The notes: a model not told the origin generated them from the sequence alone. Numbered from the stretch's first letter, positions 49,560 to 60,191 are shown. The stretch is DNA of 64,000 nucleotides from Trichomonas vaginalis G3 (GCF_026262505.1 NC_067206.1:38949660-39013659), one strand, 5' to 3'. Numbers and translations are program-made.

Positions 49560-50213
49560 ATGTCAACATTAGAGAACACAACAACTGCTATCGTTCATGA
49601 AGTCATAAATGAAGAATACGAATACATACAGTATAACAAACAATTGAGACTCATTCGTTCTGTCAAAGATGACATGTACCAAATGCAAAGTATAATGAAC
49701 GCTCTTCGTTCTACAAAGCAAGCATATCATTGGTTTGAAAACCAACAGGCAAAAGAACTTTTAGAAGAATTTCCTCATATGATTGCTTCCCTCGGAAAAC
49801 CGAGGGAAGAGATTCCGTACGAAAATCGCAAGAATTTGGCACCTGGTTTGAAAGGTTATTATGTTCATAGACTTTTAGTAAATGCTGTAGCAATGTGGGC
49901 TTCACCTCGTTATGCTTGTTATATTTTCATGATGTTAGATGAACTATATAAAGCAGAACGCGAACAGATGGAAAAGAAACTTCAAGCAAAAGATGAAGTC
50001 ATTGAATCCAAAGACAAAAGCATACAGAAAAGAATACCACGTTCAGTACCAAAAGGAAAGGAAAAGAGTTATAAGTATATGATTTACGCTGAAGAGATGG
50101 AAAATGAAGAAGACAGAGATATGGTTATGTTGCATTTAGTCAGAAGAAACAACAAAAGCTTTTATGACCTTGCTAAGATTTACAAATCTGACAGAAAACT
50201 GGTTCTATCGTGA
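49560..50213 (+). CDS. KilA-N domain protein 2
   Basis: 217 residues. The domain is diverged: YIQYNKQLRLIRSVKDD, then STKQAYHWFENQQAKEL, then LKGYYVHRLLVNAVAMWASP and RYACYIFMMLDELY, the usual xGxYVHpdLa-x-xiAxWxSp pattern of KilA-N. A coiled coil follows (EREQMEKKLQAKDEVIESK). A CCCTCGG-AAAA-CCGAGGG hairpin is embedded in frame (49788-49805). A DNA-binding role is expected. The end is followed closely by another short frame that may belong to it. Confidence 0.75.
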   Translation: MSTLENTTTAIVHEVINEEYEYIQYNKQLRLIRSVKDDMYQMQSIMNALRSTKQAYHWFENQQAKELLEEFPHMIASLGKPREEIPYENRKNLAPGLKGYYVHRLLVNAVAMWASPRYACYIFMMLDELYKAEREQMEKKLQAKDEVIESKDKSIQKRIPRSVPKGKEKSYKYMIYAEEMENEEDRDMVMLHLVRRNNKSFYDLAKIYKSDRKLVLS

Positions 50214-50229
50214 AAACTTACCGATTTCA

Positions 50230-50388
50230 ATGACACCGAATGAGCAAATAAAGGAAATTGTCAAAAATACTCTTCCTCAAACACACTATGACATCAAAGG
50301 TTGCACAATACTTACCTTCAAAGAAGACTTAACATTACTGAAGGAAAAAATAACAGAATATTTCGATAACTTCAAAGAGGAAGAATGA
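50230..50388 (+). CDS. Short frame downstream of KilA-N 2
   Basis: 52 residues, MTPNEQIKEIVKNTLPQTH to FDNFKEEE, protein-like with alternating strand/helix. It lies directly after the KilA-N 2 gene with no leader of its own, so it may be a relic or a part of that gene. No function assigned. Confidence 0.3.
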   Translation: MTPNEQIKEIVKNTLPQTHYDIKGCTILTFKEDLTLLKEKITEYFDNFKEEE

Positions 50389-50391
50389 AGT

Positions 50392-50432
50392 CACGACAAC
50401 ATTAACGAAGAAGTCACGACAACATTAACGAA
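50392..50432 (+). repeat. Two direct 23-bp repeats
   Basis: GAAGTCACGACAACATTAAC followed by GAA occurs twice in succession, between the gene ending at 50388 and the array at 50443. Confidence 0.7.
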
Positions 50433-50442
50433 GAGAGAATGA

Positions 50443-50476
50443 GGTGAAAAACAGGTGAGATTCTCACCTCTTCACC
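50443..50476 (-). promoter_or_regulatory. Four-half-site array, reverse orientation
   Basis: Two GGTGA 12 bp apart and two TCACC 8 bp apart. It lacks one outer site of the standard array. It lies just beyond the 3' end of the minus-strand gene at 50493. Confidence 0.65.
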
Positions 50477-50492
50477 AAAAATATATTTTTGG

Positions 50493-50966
50493 TTAAATAG
50501 CTTCAGGGTCAATTTCTTCAACCATTTCACTTTCTTCGTCAATGTCAATTGAAGCTTCTTCAACCTTTGGTAAGAACTTTTGTATAACATCTTTGTTCGT
50601 TATTGTCTTCAGAGATGAAGGATAATATTTCACAGATGTTTCACCCTTCTTATATTCTTTCTGTTCGGAAAGATTCATAGCAATACTGAAGAAGTCAATG
50701 TTAGAGTTCTTTATAACAGTATAATGAGTATCTTTGACATTCACGAAGAAACCCTTTTGTTTCAAAACTACTGCTAACTCTCGTGAAGTATAACGTTTGC
50801 GGTCAATGACGATAGCTAATGGTCTGACATACTGACCGAACTTAGATTCTTTCACAAACTTCTTGTTAAAGATAACATTAACGTTTGAAGCATTATTGAA
50901 CTCATTCTTGATGGCAGTAGCGAGAGCATTGTATGAAAAGAACTTGCAATCTTGCATGTGTTTCAT
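50493..50966 (-). CDS. Hypothetical Maverick protein, 157 residues
   Basis: It begins MKHMQDCKFFSYNALATAIK. Residues ~50-115 are basic and helix/strand mixed (RPLAIVIDRKRYTSRELAVV), and the tail is acidic (EEASIDIDEESEMVEEID). The middle reads like a small winged-helix fold, but I cannot name a family. Leader TATTTTTATTTTA just upstream. It is divergent from the polymerase gene at 51057. Confidence 0.5.
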   Translation of the reverse strand: MKHMQDCKFFSYNALATAIKNEFNNASNVNVIFNKKFVKESKFGQYVRPLAIVIDRKRYTSRELAVVLKQKGFFVNVKDTHYTVIKNSNIDFFSIAMNLSEQKEYKKGETSVKYYPSSLKTITNKDVIQKFLPKVEEASIDIDEESEMVEEIDPEAI

Positions 50967-51056
50967 TAAAATAAAAATATTAAATTATTTTGAAAAATAA
51001 CTTAAAAAAAATCTAATCTAATTTTTTCAAAATATTTTTTTTATTTCCTACTAAAG

Positions 51057-54000
51057 ATGTATCGGAAGTTGTCTAAGTTAGAACACTCGGAAATAAAACA
51101 ACTTCTTACAGAAGCTAATATAGATGTTGCAAAGCATTACGCAACAAACAAAAAAGCACTCGCTGACTTCATTAAAGACTATAATGGTGCAATAAGTTAT
51201 GATAGAATTCATGAGTTCATAAAGCCGCAACGCGGCGAGGACGAAGTCCATGCAATAGCATTTCCTTTAAATGACGTTGCTATTGACTTATATCATAGAC
51301 GTTCAGTACCTCATGAAGTAAGAAGAGAGATGTTTGACATAACAAATGCAAACGTTGGTGAAACAAGAAGAAAGACGACACACTGAAACAACAGAGAAGA
51401 GAGATGTTTAAAAGTGCTATAGAACAAGTTCGCAAAGCTAACGATGTCATTCGTTCCATTGACGACAAACCAAAAGAAGGTGAGAGATGGTTAAAGAAAG
51501 ATGAAGAGAATAGGAAGAGAAATGTGAAGTCAGGCAATAGACTCATTGACTTTAACATCGAAGCTTTAGATGAACCAAACAGAGACTACTTACACAAACA
51601 TTTCGGTAAGGTTTTCATGAGACTCTTAGAGAAAATTAAAATAAACTCCAACAGAGATGGATGGTATGTTATAAACTTGGTGGAAAGTATGAATGTTCTA
51701 CGTTAAACCTCAATAATATTGGAACATTACTACATCAGCTCTTGAAGGAGAACTTTATATCAGAGATAGAAGCAAATGCTGCAGGTATTGTTGAAATGCA
51801 CTATGACTTCTTCTTGACAAACATAAAGAATCTTACCGAAATAAAGATGTATGATTTAACAGAATATGAAGGCTTAACGATGTCAGATGTAAAGAAAGGC
51901 AAACCAAAAAAGAGACCATATAGAGATGAAAGCACACTGACAAATGACCAGAAAGCCATTTTGGAAGCTTAAGCAAACAGGAAAACAGCACTTATAGAAA
52001 GCTTTGGAAAGAAATGGTGAAAAGAAGTTTTATAAGAAGAGAAGCGGTCAGTTCTGGAAGTATCTTTGCACATTACCTATAAATCTTGAACGCTACCAAA
52101 TCTTCAATGAACTGAACAAAAGAACTGCAACACTTATGACAGAGGACAATTGTTTCGTTTATGCTTGCATTCAGGCTGGAGTAAATGAAGAAACTATTGA
52201 CCACATGAGAGAAGTCATTCGTGTTAGAGACTTTCCTCAAAGTAAAGTACAAGAAATTTCTGACGCAACAGGTATAGCATTTAATGTTACCATTGGTTAT
52301 TTCAAACTCAAGACATAAAGAATAATATACATACCAAAAGAATGTGAAACTGTTAGAACTATTGACTTACTTCTTGTTGAAGACCACTACATGCTAAATG
52401 AAAGATTACCAATGACAACATATTTCATTCGAACTATATAGAAATTCTCAAAGCTTGTGGTGGAATGAACATTGAGAAACAGATGAAGATTTATACAAAG
52501 AGAGAAGAAAATATGTAGTTCGTTATGATAGAACAACACCGTTATGGGATGTTATGAAAACATTGTGGGAGTGCAAATATTTCGAACCTATTTCTTATGG
52601 AGAACTTTTCACATATACTACTGACTTATATAAACAGAACCTTGCACCATTTAAAGATTTGACATATGCTCCAAAGTATTGTGTACAACTGAAGAAGAAA
52701 GCAGAGTCAAAAGAAGTAAATAAAAAATGTAAATTCATTCCTGAGCACGTTTTCTTTGCTGACTTTGAGTGTAGCACAGACGGCTTTCATAAAGCTTTTA
52801 ACATCTGTTATGACAGTGAAGATGGTTCAGTGAGTGAAAGCATTTGGGGTCAAAACTGTGCAACAGAATTTTTGGAAAGACTTCCTGACAAGAGTTTAAT
52901 ATATTTCCATAACCTCAGTTATGACATAAACTTCATCTTAAGACACATGACAGAAGTGAAAGGAACTCCCATCATTAAAGGTTCACGAACAATGCAAATA
53001 ACTGGTTTATATAAAGGACGGGCAATTATTATAAAAGACTCTTACAGTGTTATAAATAAGAAGCTTAAACTATTTCCTGCTATGTTTAACTTACAAACAG
53101 GACCGAAAGAAGTATTTCCATATAACTACTACAGCAGTGTTTTGTTAGCAAATGACAACAGAACTGGTGTCATTTCTGAAGCATGTAAGTTTATCCATGA
53201 TGCAGATACATTCATGAAAAACATAGATTCCATCAAAGGTTGCAGAATAGATGAAAACCACTTCGACTTAGAAAAATATAGCACGTTTTACTGCAAACAA
53301 GATGTAAGAATTTTAAGAGAAGGTTTTGTAAAGTTCCGCAATGACTTATTGAAAGAGTTTGATTTAAACGTTTATGACTACGTTAGTATTTGTTCTATTG
53401 CTAACAAATTGTTTGAGAACAGAGTACTTCCCGAATGGAAATCTTTATGACCTCTCAAATAAACCAAGAGAATTTATTTCGAGATGCATTCAAGGTGGAA
53501 GATGTATGTTGTCAGATAACATGAAACAAAAGAGCAAAAGAAACTCATTGCTGACTTCGACGCTGTTTCATTATATCCTTCAGCTATAGCAAGACTTTAT
53601 ACTTTAGAAGGTATTCCAAAGTATTGAAGGAAGAAATGTTAAGCACAGAGTATCTCATGAGACATTTATTCGATGACGACCAAAAGGAACCCATTGGTGA
53701 AAAGTTTATGTCTGGCTTCTTTGTTCTCATTAAGATAACAGAGATTGGTATACAGACACTTTCATTTAATAGTTTGTGACCCTGAACTAAATCCAGAACT
53801 TAACGTTCCAAGAAGTTCAAACACTTGCTGTTCATGTATGTTGACCATATAACATTACAAGACCTCATAAAATATCAAGGTGTCAAATGTGAAGTGTTGC
53901 AAGGATACTATTACGATGGAAACAGAGATATGAGAATAAGAGATGAAGTAAAGAAGTTGTTTGAGTTAAGGTTAAAGTATAAGAAAGAAGAAACCCCTTA

Positions 54001-54806
54001 CAAGAAATTATAAAACTCATTCTGAACAGCATTTATGGCAAAACTATTCTATCTCCTATTGAGTCAAAAATAACCATAGTAAATGACAAAGATGCTATAA
54101 GATATGCTATAAGAAATTACAACCATATAGTGAAGTTCGAAGGTTTGGATGGTTCAGATAAAACTATTTTCAAGCTAACGAAAAGCATTTGCAGACACTT
54201 TAACTTCTGTCCACTTGGTGTTAATATTCTGTCTATGTCAAAACGTATTATGAATGAAGTATTCTGTACTGCTGAAGATATGGGACTTCAAATCTTTTAC
54301 CAGGACCGATAGTATGCACTATTAATGAAGACATACCAAAGCTTGCAGCAGAGTTTAAGAAGAGATATGGTCGCGAACTTATAGGAAAGAACCTTGGTCA
54401 ATTTCATAGCGACTTTGCAGAAATAACACCTGGAAAACAAAGTTTAGCTTATAAAAGTATTTTCTGTGGAAAGAAGACCTACATAGACTTACTCACTAAC
54501 GATTTAAATGAAGTTGCATTTCACTGCAGAATGAAAGGCGTGAAGCAAGATGTTATTGCTTTAACCGCTAATGAAATGTTTCCTGAAGCTATACAATGCT
54601 ATTACAATGAAGATAAGAACATTCACATACCTGTTGGAACATATGACAAAGACTCTGAGTTCAGTTTAATGAAACTTTACAAAGCACTTTATGATGGTCA
54701 AGAGATTGCATTCGACTTGTGTAAGTCATGTCAACCTTGCTTTGCTGAAAAGTTCAACTTCTCAATAACGACTAAAACAAGCTTTATTCGTAAGTTGAAG
54801 TTCTGA
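51057..54806 (+). pseudogene. Protein-primed DNA polymerase B (inner element), broken
   Basis: 3.75 kb of plus-strand sequence still shows the order of a Polinton pPolB. The exonuclease motifs are FADFECST (Exo I), YFHNLSYDINF (Exo II) and YCKQDVRIL (Exo III). Palm motif A has the DAVSLYPSAI type, and motif B the LILNSIYGK type. A 26-bp double hairpin is embedded near the 5' end (51224-51249). It replicates element DNA from a terminal protein in intact copies. Here it is clearly dead, with roughly eight or more breaks, unlike the mostly whole integrase and ATPase genes beside it. Confidence 0.8.
51224..51249 (+). repeat. GC-rich double hairpin in the polymerase region
   Basis: Reverse of the 38574 copy: GCCGC-AAC-GCGGC, spacer GA, GGAC-GAA-GTCC. 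Read in the same frame as there (KPQRGEDEVH). Confidence 0.8.
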
Positions 54807-54911
54807 GGTCATGGGCTTCGCCCTTGCCGCTAGCGGCTTATTTTTGTCAGCAATGAGGTCATGAATGATGTCATTCGTGATAAAAATAATGAGGTCATAT
54901 ATTTTTGTCAT
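54807..54911. other. Intergenic hairpin and ATGAGGTCAT repeats
   Basis: It contains the double hairpin at 54813-54837, then AATGAGGTCATG, ATGATGTCATTCGTG and AATGAGGTCAT, short near-palindromic TGAGGTCA words. It lies between convergent genes. Confidence 0.5.
54813..54837 (+). repeat. GC-rich double hairpin, intergenic
   Basis: GGGC-TTC-GCCC, spacer TT, then GCCGC-TA-GCGGC, just after the polymerase region. Its first hairpin plus TTGCC recurs in reverse at 56876-56891. Confidence 0.75.
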
Positions 54912-55478
54912 TTATGTATAACCATTGTCTCTCTTAAACTTTGCAATAGACAGCTTTGTTCTTCTTCCTTCTACATCTGTAATGTTTATATAATCTTTGC
55001 TATACTGTCTTAAGACATTCATTCGTCTGTATTGAGTTCCCATGAAATAGTAAAAGACATCTTCACTTGGGACATAGTAGTAATTTTCTAGAGTAAATTT
55101 AGAGTATTGTATAATTTCAACAGCATCTTCAGGAAGAGTGTCTACAATGTCAAACCAATAGCCATTCGAACCAGAAATATTTCTCATGTTTTGTCTTCTC
55201 GACACCCACCTTAAGTTTGAGATATGAAAGTCTCCTCTGTCTCTGTTTATATGGTCTACTTCTCGAAGTCCTTCAGGATTCGGTATAAATTGATTTGCAA
55301 CAATTTTATGCTTAAAGAGTTTATGTTTGTTTAAATAAACACAAATATAACCATCACCGTTGTCAAACTCACTTACAACTCTTTTGTTACTTATGCGCCT
55401 AATTGGATATGGGTACTCTGAAAAGATTTCATAGTCATTGTCATGTTCGAGTGTTTGCCAATGTCCTTCACCTTCCAT
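54912..55478 (-). CDS. HNH homing endonuclease-like protein
   Basis: 188 residues from MEGEGHW. The N-terminal part (EIFSEYPYPIRRISNKRVV) resembles NUMOD4. Residues ~60-105 are the HNH nuclease: HKIVANQFIPNPEGLREVDH, INRDRGDFHISNLRWVSRRQ, N. The C-terminal part (YYVPSEDVFYYF, DVEGRRTKLSIAKFK) is a separate domain also found alone in the TIR gene at 37574. Such enzymes cut a specific site and spread by repair. It looks whole. A GTG lies three codons upstream. The ATG was chosen. Confidence 0.82.
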   Translation of the reverse strand: MEGEGHWQTLEHDNDYEIFSEYPYPIRRISNKRVVSEFDNGDGYICVYLNKHKLFKHKIVANQFIPNPEGLREVDHINRDRGDFHISNLRWVSRRQNMRNISGSNGYWFDIVDTLPEDAVEIIQYSKFTLENYYYVPSEDVFYYFMGTQYRRMNVLRQYSKDYINITDVEGRRTKLSIAKFKRDNGYT

Positions 55479-55528
55479 GCCTTTCACTCAAATAAAAATT
55501 TTCAGAAAAAATAAAACTAGCGTAGATT

Positions 55529-56383
55529 TTACAATACTGCGATGGTAGAGTTTAAGAGTTGTGCTTCAATGTAGAGACAGTCCTTATGGTCTGGAGGTAA
55601 GAACACTGGGCAGTTATGGTCATGAGTGGAGAACATGTCTATCCAAAACTCACGATTGAAGCCAGTTAACTTGTAATACTTAGGGTTTGGCAGTGGTGAA
55701 GTTCTTGTATGACCAATGAACTCATTTTCAACTCCCTTACTTAAGTTTGAATATAATATAGCTTGCTTTCTATCCCAAATACCAGGTGTTACAATCTTTG
55801 AAAATTCATTTTTCCTCGGAAGCATTGCATCATAATTGAAAACATTCTTAAATCATCATTGGGTTCAGAGATTTGAAACCTTATACGTAATGGATTTTCT
55901 TTTTTTAGCGACTTCATTGAATGGTGAGAATACAATGAATTGACAGTCATGTGTTCCATCTTCATTTTCATTAAATTCATAATGAAAGTCTATAAGTTGT
56001 GGCTGACTACCTTCTTCTTTCAGTTGTGCAAGAAACTCACGTAAAGGCTGTAAAGTTTGTACTTCAATGTTGAACTTTTTCTCGAACATCTCATTAAATG
56101 AAATCATACATTGCAACAATGTTGTATCGTCTTTAAAGTATTTGTATATGTGAATGTTTTGGGCGCTTAAAGACTGTTCGTCATTTTCTATCTCGACTTG
56201 AAGTATAAAGTCAACCTTTCTGAAAGCACGTGTTATATACATAGATGTTATGCCAATGTACTTCTCTTCATTTATGTTCACAATCCAGTCTGTTGGAAAC
56301 TTAAACGTTACTCTGTTCCCCTTTATTTTGACGTCAGGGTTTTCACTACTGAACGCAACAGATAAAGGTATTTGTCTATACAT
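55529..56383 (-). pseudogene. Minor capsid (penton-type) candidate next to the major capsid region, broken
   Basis: The N-terminal half has FKFPTDWIVNINEEKYIGITS, the family's FxFPxxW and KxIGI pair. The C-terminal half has FWIDMFSTHDH and an LYIEAQLL end, as in 60934 and 30979. It is the copy nearest the major capsid gene, where Polintons keep the minor capsid gene. That position is the main argument for the role. About one break. Confidence 0.5.
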
Positions 56384-56458
56384 TTAATTCGGATAAAAAT
56401 AAACCATTTACTCTTTCTTTGCTTCAGCTTCTTTGCTTTTGCTTCAGCTTCTTCTTCT

Positions 56459-56668
56459 CTAGCTTTTTCGCCAGCAAACGTGGGTTCTTTGTCTTCCAGC
56501 AGCTAATGCAGCAAGTTGTTTTTCACTAAGTTTTCTCTTTGGTCTCTCTGGCTTTTGTTCTTGTTTTTGTTCCTTCAGTTCGGATAAAATTTGCTCACGA
56601 ATTTCTTTCTTCAATGCTTCAACATCTATGACCCCTTGGGTCTTGTCCGTAGGGCTTGTCTGAGTCAT
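56459..56668 (-). CDS. Small basic protein with KLSEKQLAALAAGR motif
   Basis: 69 residues from MTQTSPTDK. A helix EALKKEIREQILSELKEQ precedes a basic KPERPKRKLSEKQLAALA region. The LSEKQLAALxxGR style is common in small basic virion or DNA-binding proteins of large DNA viruses. The leader TTGTTTTTTATCTACAGTCAA sits just upstream. The 3' end may be altered relative to its relatives. Confidence 0.4.
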   Translation of the reverse strand: MTQTSPTDKTQGVIDVEALKKEIREQILSELKEQKQEQKPERPKRKLSEKQLAALAAGRQRTHVCWRKS

Positions 56669-56713
56669 TTGACTGTAGATAAAAAACAAAATTAAAACTT
56701 TAACCGATGTAAA

Positions 56714-57129
56714 ATGAGCTTGTCAAAATCAGAGCGAGAGTCTATTATATTAAATGACGCAAGAGGAATACAACATCCTTTCTATTATGTAAGTCAGAGT
56801 AAAGATGGTAAAATATATGTAAGAAAAAGAAAGGTTCCATTAGCGAATGCAGAAAGCGACAACATTAAGGTGCATGGCAAGGGCGAAGCCCACGAAGCCC
56901 ATATAAAACCTTCTGTTCAAACTGAGCAAAAAGAACAGAAGAAAAGAAGCCAGATGTTCTTTCAATAACGAACCAAGAGCTTATTGCAAAGTTCGTGAAT
57001 TTCATTGAAAAACAAACCGAGTCAAAGAACCCTGACCCACCAGTGAAAGAAGTTGAGACAAAAGAGAATGTACAGTTCATTGAAAATGTCAAGAAACAAC
57101 TTCCACACGAATGCCAAGAAGAAGAGTGA
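56714..57129 (+). pseudogene. Relative of the 35081 gene, broken
   Basis: The start MSLSKSERESIILNDARGIQ and YVSQSKDGKIYVRKRK match the N-terminal region of the outer element's gene at 35081. A GC hairpin (56876-56891) is embedded and encodes GKGEAHEAH. About one break. It sits directly upstream of the major capsid gene. Confidence 0.45.
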
Positions 57130-57170
57130 GAATAATGAAGTAAATAGATATTTTTATCTGAAGTAAATAC

Positions 57171-58696
57171 ATGCAGAACGAACAGTTAAACGAATTTACT
57201 CCAGCAGAGCATATTCATCAGATTCGCTCATATTTCGATATCATAGACAATGCAGTTCAAATTGGTGACACTAATAGAAAATATTCTGACGCAAAGATTC
57301 CATCACAACCTGGAACTGCTAAAGATAACACATGGGTAACATTCAATCTCTCACCTCCTGGTGAAAATATGTTGGACCTTTACAATACATTCATTACGTA
57401 TAAAATGGAAGGTCAATTTATTGCAGATAAAGAAATTGGTTCAGGTTCCAATAAAACAAACCCACCAGGATTTTGGATTGGTTTCGATGACGCTTTCTAT
57501 GCAGTTGCTGGATATCAAATCCTTGCAAATGGTCGTATCGTATATTCTCAAGACAACGCAAGAGAAGAAGCATATATAACTTCAAACTCACAAACTACCG
57601 AACAAATAAAGAAAGTAGATGTTTTCTCAAAGACTCGACATGAAGATGTATGGAGTCATTCGGGAACATGCAGAACAGGACAAATTGTTAGTGGTCCAAT
57701 TACAGCAGGAAAATCATTTGATTTTAAGCTTCGTTTAAGAATTCCTGTTAGAAGATTCCTTCCATTAGAAGCTATTCGATTTATTCCAGCTTTTGCAGGA
57801 AACATTCAGCTTAAAGTAAAGTTCAGTAGCGACGCCTTACAATGCACATCTATATCTGTAAATGATATCATTGCTTTCAATCCAACTCTTAAAGTTGCAT
57901 TTGCTTCAGATTCAAATCCACCGACAAATAAATTTGTTCCATGGAATGAACCATTCACTATGATAACGAAGGCAGTAGAAGCTAGTGGAACAGTTACTAT
58001 TACAACTGTAACCAGCAACTATTTCGAACAAAGATGGATTTTAATGAATGTTTCATTCATCCAAAGTCATTCTCTTTAGACCCTAACATTTATACAGAAC
58101 TTGTAGAACATTATACAAACGAGGCTTTATGTTTTCCTGTTAAAGTTATGGATTGGATTCCTATGGACGGTTCATTCTCAAAGAATACAGATAGTTCAAG
58201 TGCAACATTTACAGCAGCTTATACGCCTATTAATGTTAAAAGTATTTGGGCACTATTTAGAAAGAAAGACAACTATTATGTTAATTTTGAGAACCCTAAG
58301 TTTAAATATCTTCAGCTTTCCATGGGAGCTTATGGAAATATGCCTGCAGAACCTGAAAAATCATATGGACCTGTATTTTATGAAATGGTTGCGAACGCTT
58401 GCAATACAAACAATGATATGATAGGATTTAATGAAGATGTTATGAGGTCATTGGTGGATGATGGTAGTGTGGAACATAAATGGGATAGCTATGACAACAC
58501 ACATTTCTTATGTGGTTTTCCAACAGAAGTGGACTTTTGCTTCCAGCAAGGTCAAACATCTACTGCTCCAATAACATACAAATTGTCTGTTAAAGGACCT
58601 ATTGAACTAGCAACTGAAAATGTACCAAAGCCACTTATTGGATTTATGAGGGATTGTTGCTTTGCCATTCAGGTGCGTGCTAATGGATCCCAATAA
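57171..58696 (+). pseudogene. Major capsid protein (double jelly-roll), broken
   Basis: About 500 residues of coding sequence beginning MQNEQLNEFTPAEHIHQIR. Typical features are WVTFNLSPPGENMLDLYN, the FWIGFDDAFYAVAGYQI region, a first jelly-roll end with LRLRIPVRRFLPLEAIRFIP, and a second jelly-roll with PMDGSFSKNTDS and SIWALFRKKDNYYV. This matches the layout of Polinton major capsid proteins, which form the icosahedral shell. Leader TATTTTTATCTGAAGTAAATAC. About one break. Confidence 0.75.
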
Positions 58697-58772
58697 TAAG
58701 ATTAGATGACTATAACTTAGCACTGACGACAGTGAGGAATAAAGGATGAACGTTTATTTTTAAAGCTTATAA

Positions 58773-59211
58773 ATGAGTTCTTCATCAAGCTCTCGTGAAC
58801 CTTCACCATCTATGAAACAAACTTTACCAAACGATTATGGAGCACCTATTGAATATTTCTTACGAGCTGCACAATGGCAAAGAGCAGTCTCACCAAGGTT
58901 AGGTGTTCCACCAGCTCCTGTCAAAAATAGCATTTGGTCAAGTCCTTATATAAAATATGGTCTCCCACTAGGTTTGCTAGCTACAGCAGGAGCAGTAATG
59001 ATGTTGAAAAGAAATAAAGCAAATGTTATAAATAATACTGAAGTAGCTGAAGTTAAACAAACTCCAACACCTTCACAAGCAAAACCTTCAATGACTCCTG
59101 AACCTATGAAGTACAAACTCCTGTTCAAAAGTCAACTCCTAAACCGACTCCAACATTTAAACCAGAACCTACTCCTCAAATAAATCGTAAAACTCCTGCG
59201 TTTCCTTACTG
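58773..59211 (+). pseudogene. Single-pass membrane virion-like protein, broken
   Basis: A Ser-rich head, AAQWQRAVSPRLGVPP, then a transmembrane segment YIKYGLPLGLLATAGAVMML (residues ~66-85) followed by KRNK, then a Pro/Thr/Lys-rich tail. It lies next to the major capsid gene, as membrane-associated minor virion proteins often do. About one break. Confidence 0.45.
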
Positions 59212-59260
59212 AAAAAATAACGTTATTTTTATTTAATATTAAAATTTTTATTTGATTGAA

Positions 59261-59498
59261 ATGACGACTAAAGTCACTGAAGCAATGAAACAAAAGTTTT
59301 TGGTAGAATACATTAAATCAGGAACTTTCCAGAAGGTTTTTACATTCATACTATGAAGGATGGTAGAGTTCAGTTTAGAAAGATAAAGCAACCATTAGAT
59401 AAAGAAGGAATTTTGAGAAAGATTAAACTTCATGAGGACAACATTACTAAACTTAGGAAGAAGCTTAGAAGAGTTGGAGAAAGCAGACGACAGTGAGG
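59261..59498 (+). pseudogene. Short coiled-coil gene remnant
   Basis: It starts MTTKVTEAMKQKFLVEYIK behind the ATTTTTATTTGATTGAA leader. The rest resembles the basic strand-and-coil part of the gene at 35081. About one break. Confidence 0.35.
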
Positions 59499-59502
59499 AA
59501 TA

Positions 59503-60191
59503 AAATTTTTAACGTTAGTTTTATTTTTACTGAAAATTTTTATTTGGATGTAATGACGAAAACTATTGAAATAACAAACTACAACGGTCATGAGTTCAAG
59601 AATTTGTTCTTCGTTCCTCGTGAAAATACATTCTATCAGATACGAGGAGAAAGGGTAAAGTTAGTTTGAGCGTTTATGATAGCAAACATAATGGAAGATA
59701 TATACAAGCAGTAGATACAAACGGTAAGCGTGTTTCATTAGCTTTGTCAAAACTTACTAACATTAATTATGACAGTGACTTTGACTCAGACGATTGGAGC
59801 GACAGTAGTGATACTGAAGAATATGAACTATTATGTGAAGCACAACAATGGAAAGAGTTGCAATACTTTTGTAAATGAGAACGTTAGTGTGTACGTTAGT
59901 GAGAACGTTAGTGAGAACGTTAGTGAGAACGTTTATTTTTTTCATGCACGTGCATTGTGTCGCGGGGAGTTGTCATGGGCAATGACCTGCGCACAATATA
60001 TAACGTACAGAGAGGTGAGATGAGGTGGTTTATGTGATAAATACTTTACGTGGCAGAAATAGTTTAAGGTTATTAGAAATATTGCATCTGCGATGTAAAA
60101 TATACGTTAGTGGTTTTGTAAAGTGTCAGGTTGACATATCTTCGGTAAGATGGCGCGCAGTGCCACCGTACTGAAGATATGTATACTAACT
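59503..60191 (-). repeat. Right terminal inverted repeat of the inner Maverick
   Basis: The reverse complement of 37262-37950, almost identical over ~689 bp. It carries the second copy of the TIR gene (59553-59878, about one break) and the mirrored 12-bp tandem array. Confidence 0.9.
59553..59878 (+). pseudogene. Second TIR copy of the HNH-tail-like gene
   Basis: Same gene as 37574-37900 in the opposite TIR arm, with the same leader TTTTTATTTGGATGTA. About one break, so only the left arm's copy looks whole. Confidence 0.55.

Larger units (their letters stand above)
37262..60191. mobile_element. Inner Maverick/Polinton, 22.9 kb, complete ends
   Basis: The termini AGTTAGTATACATATCTTC and its complement lie at the two ends of ~690-bp inverted repeats. 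The 5-bp direct repeat TACAT (37257-37261 and 60192-60196) is the target duplication, within the 5-6 bp usual for Mavericks. The element has ATPase, integrase, pPolB, major capsid and minor capsid candidates, fibre/collar genes, two KilA-N genes and an HNH gene. The ends look whole and near-identical, so the insertion is recent relative to the outer element. Several internal genes are broken, about a dozen breaks in all, with the polymerase gene the worst. Confidence 0.92.
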
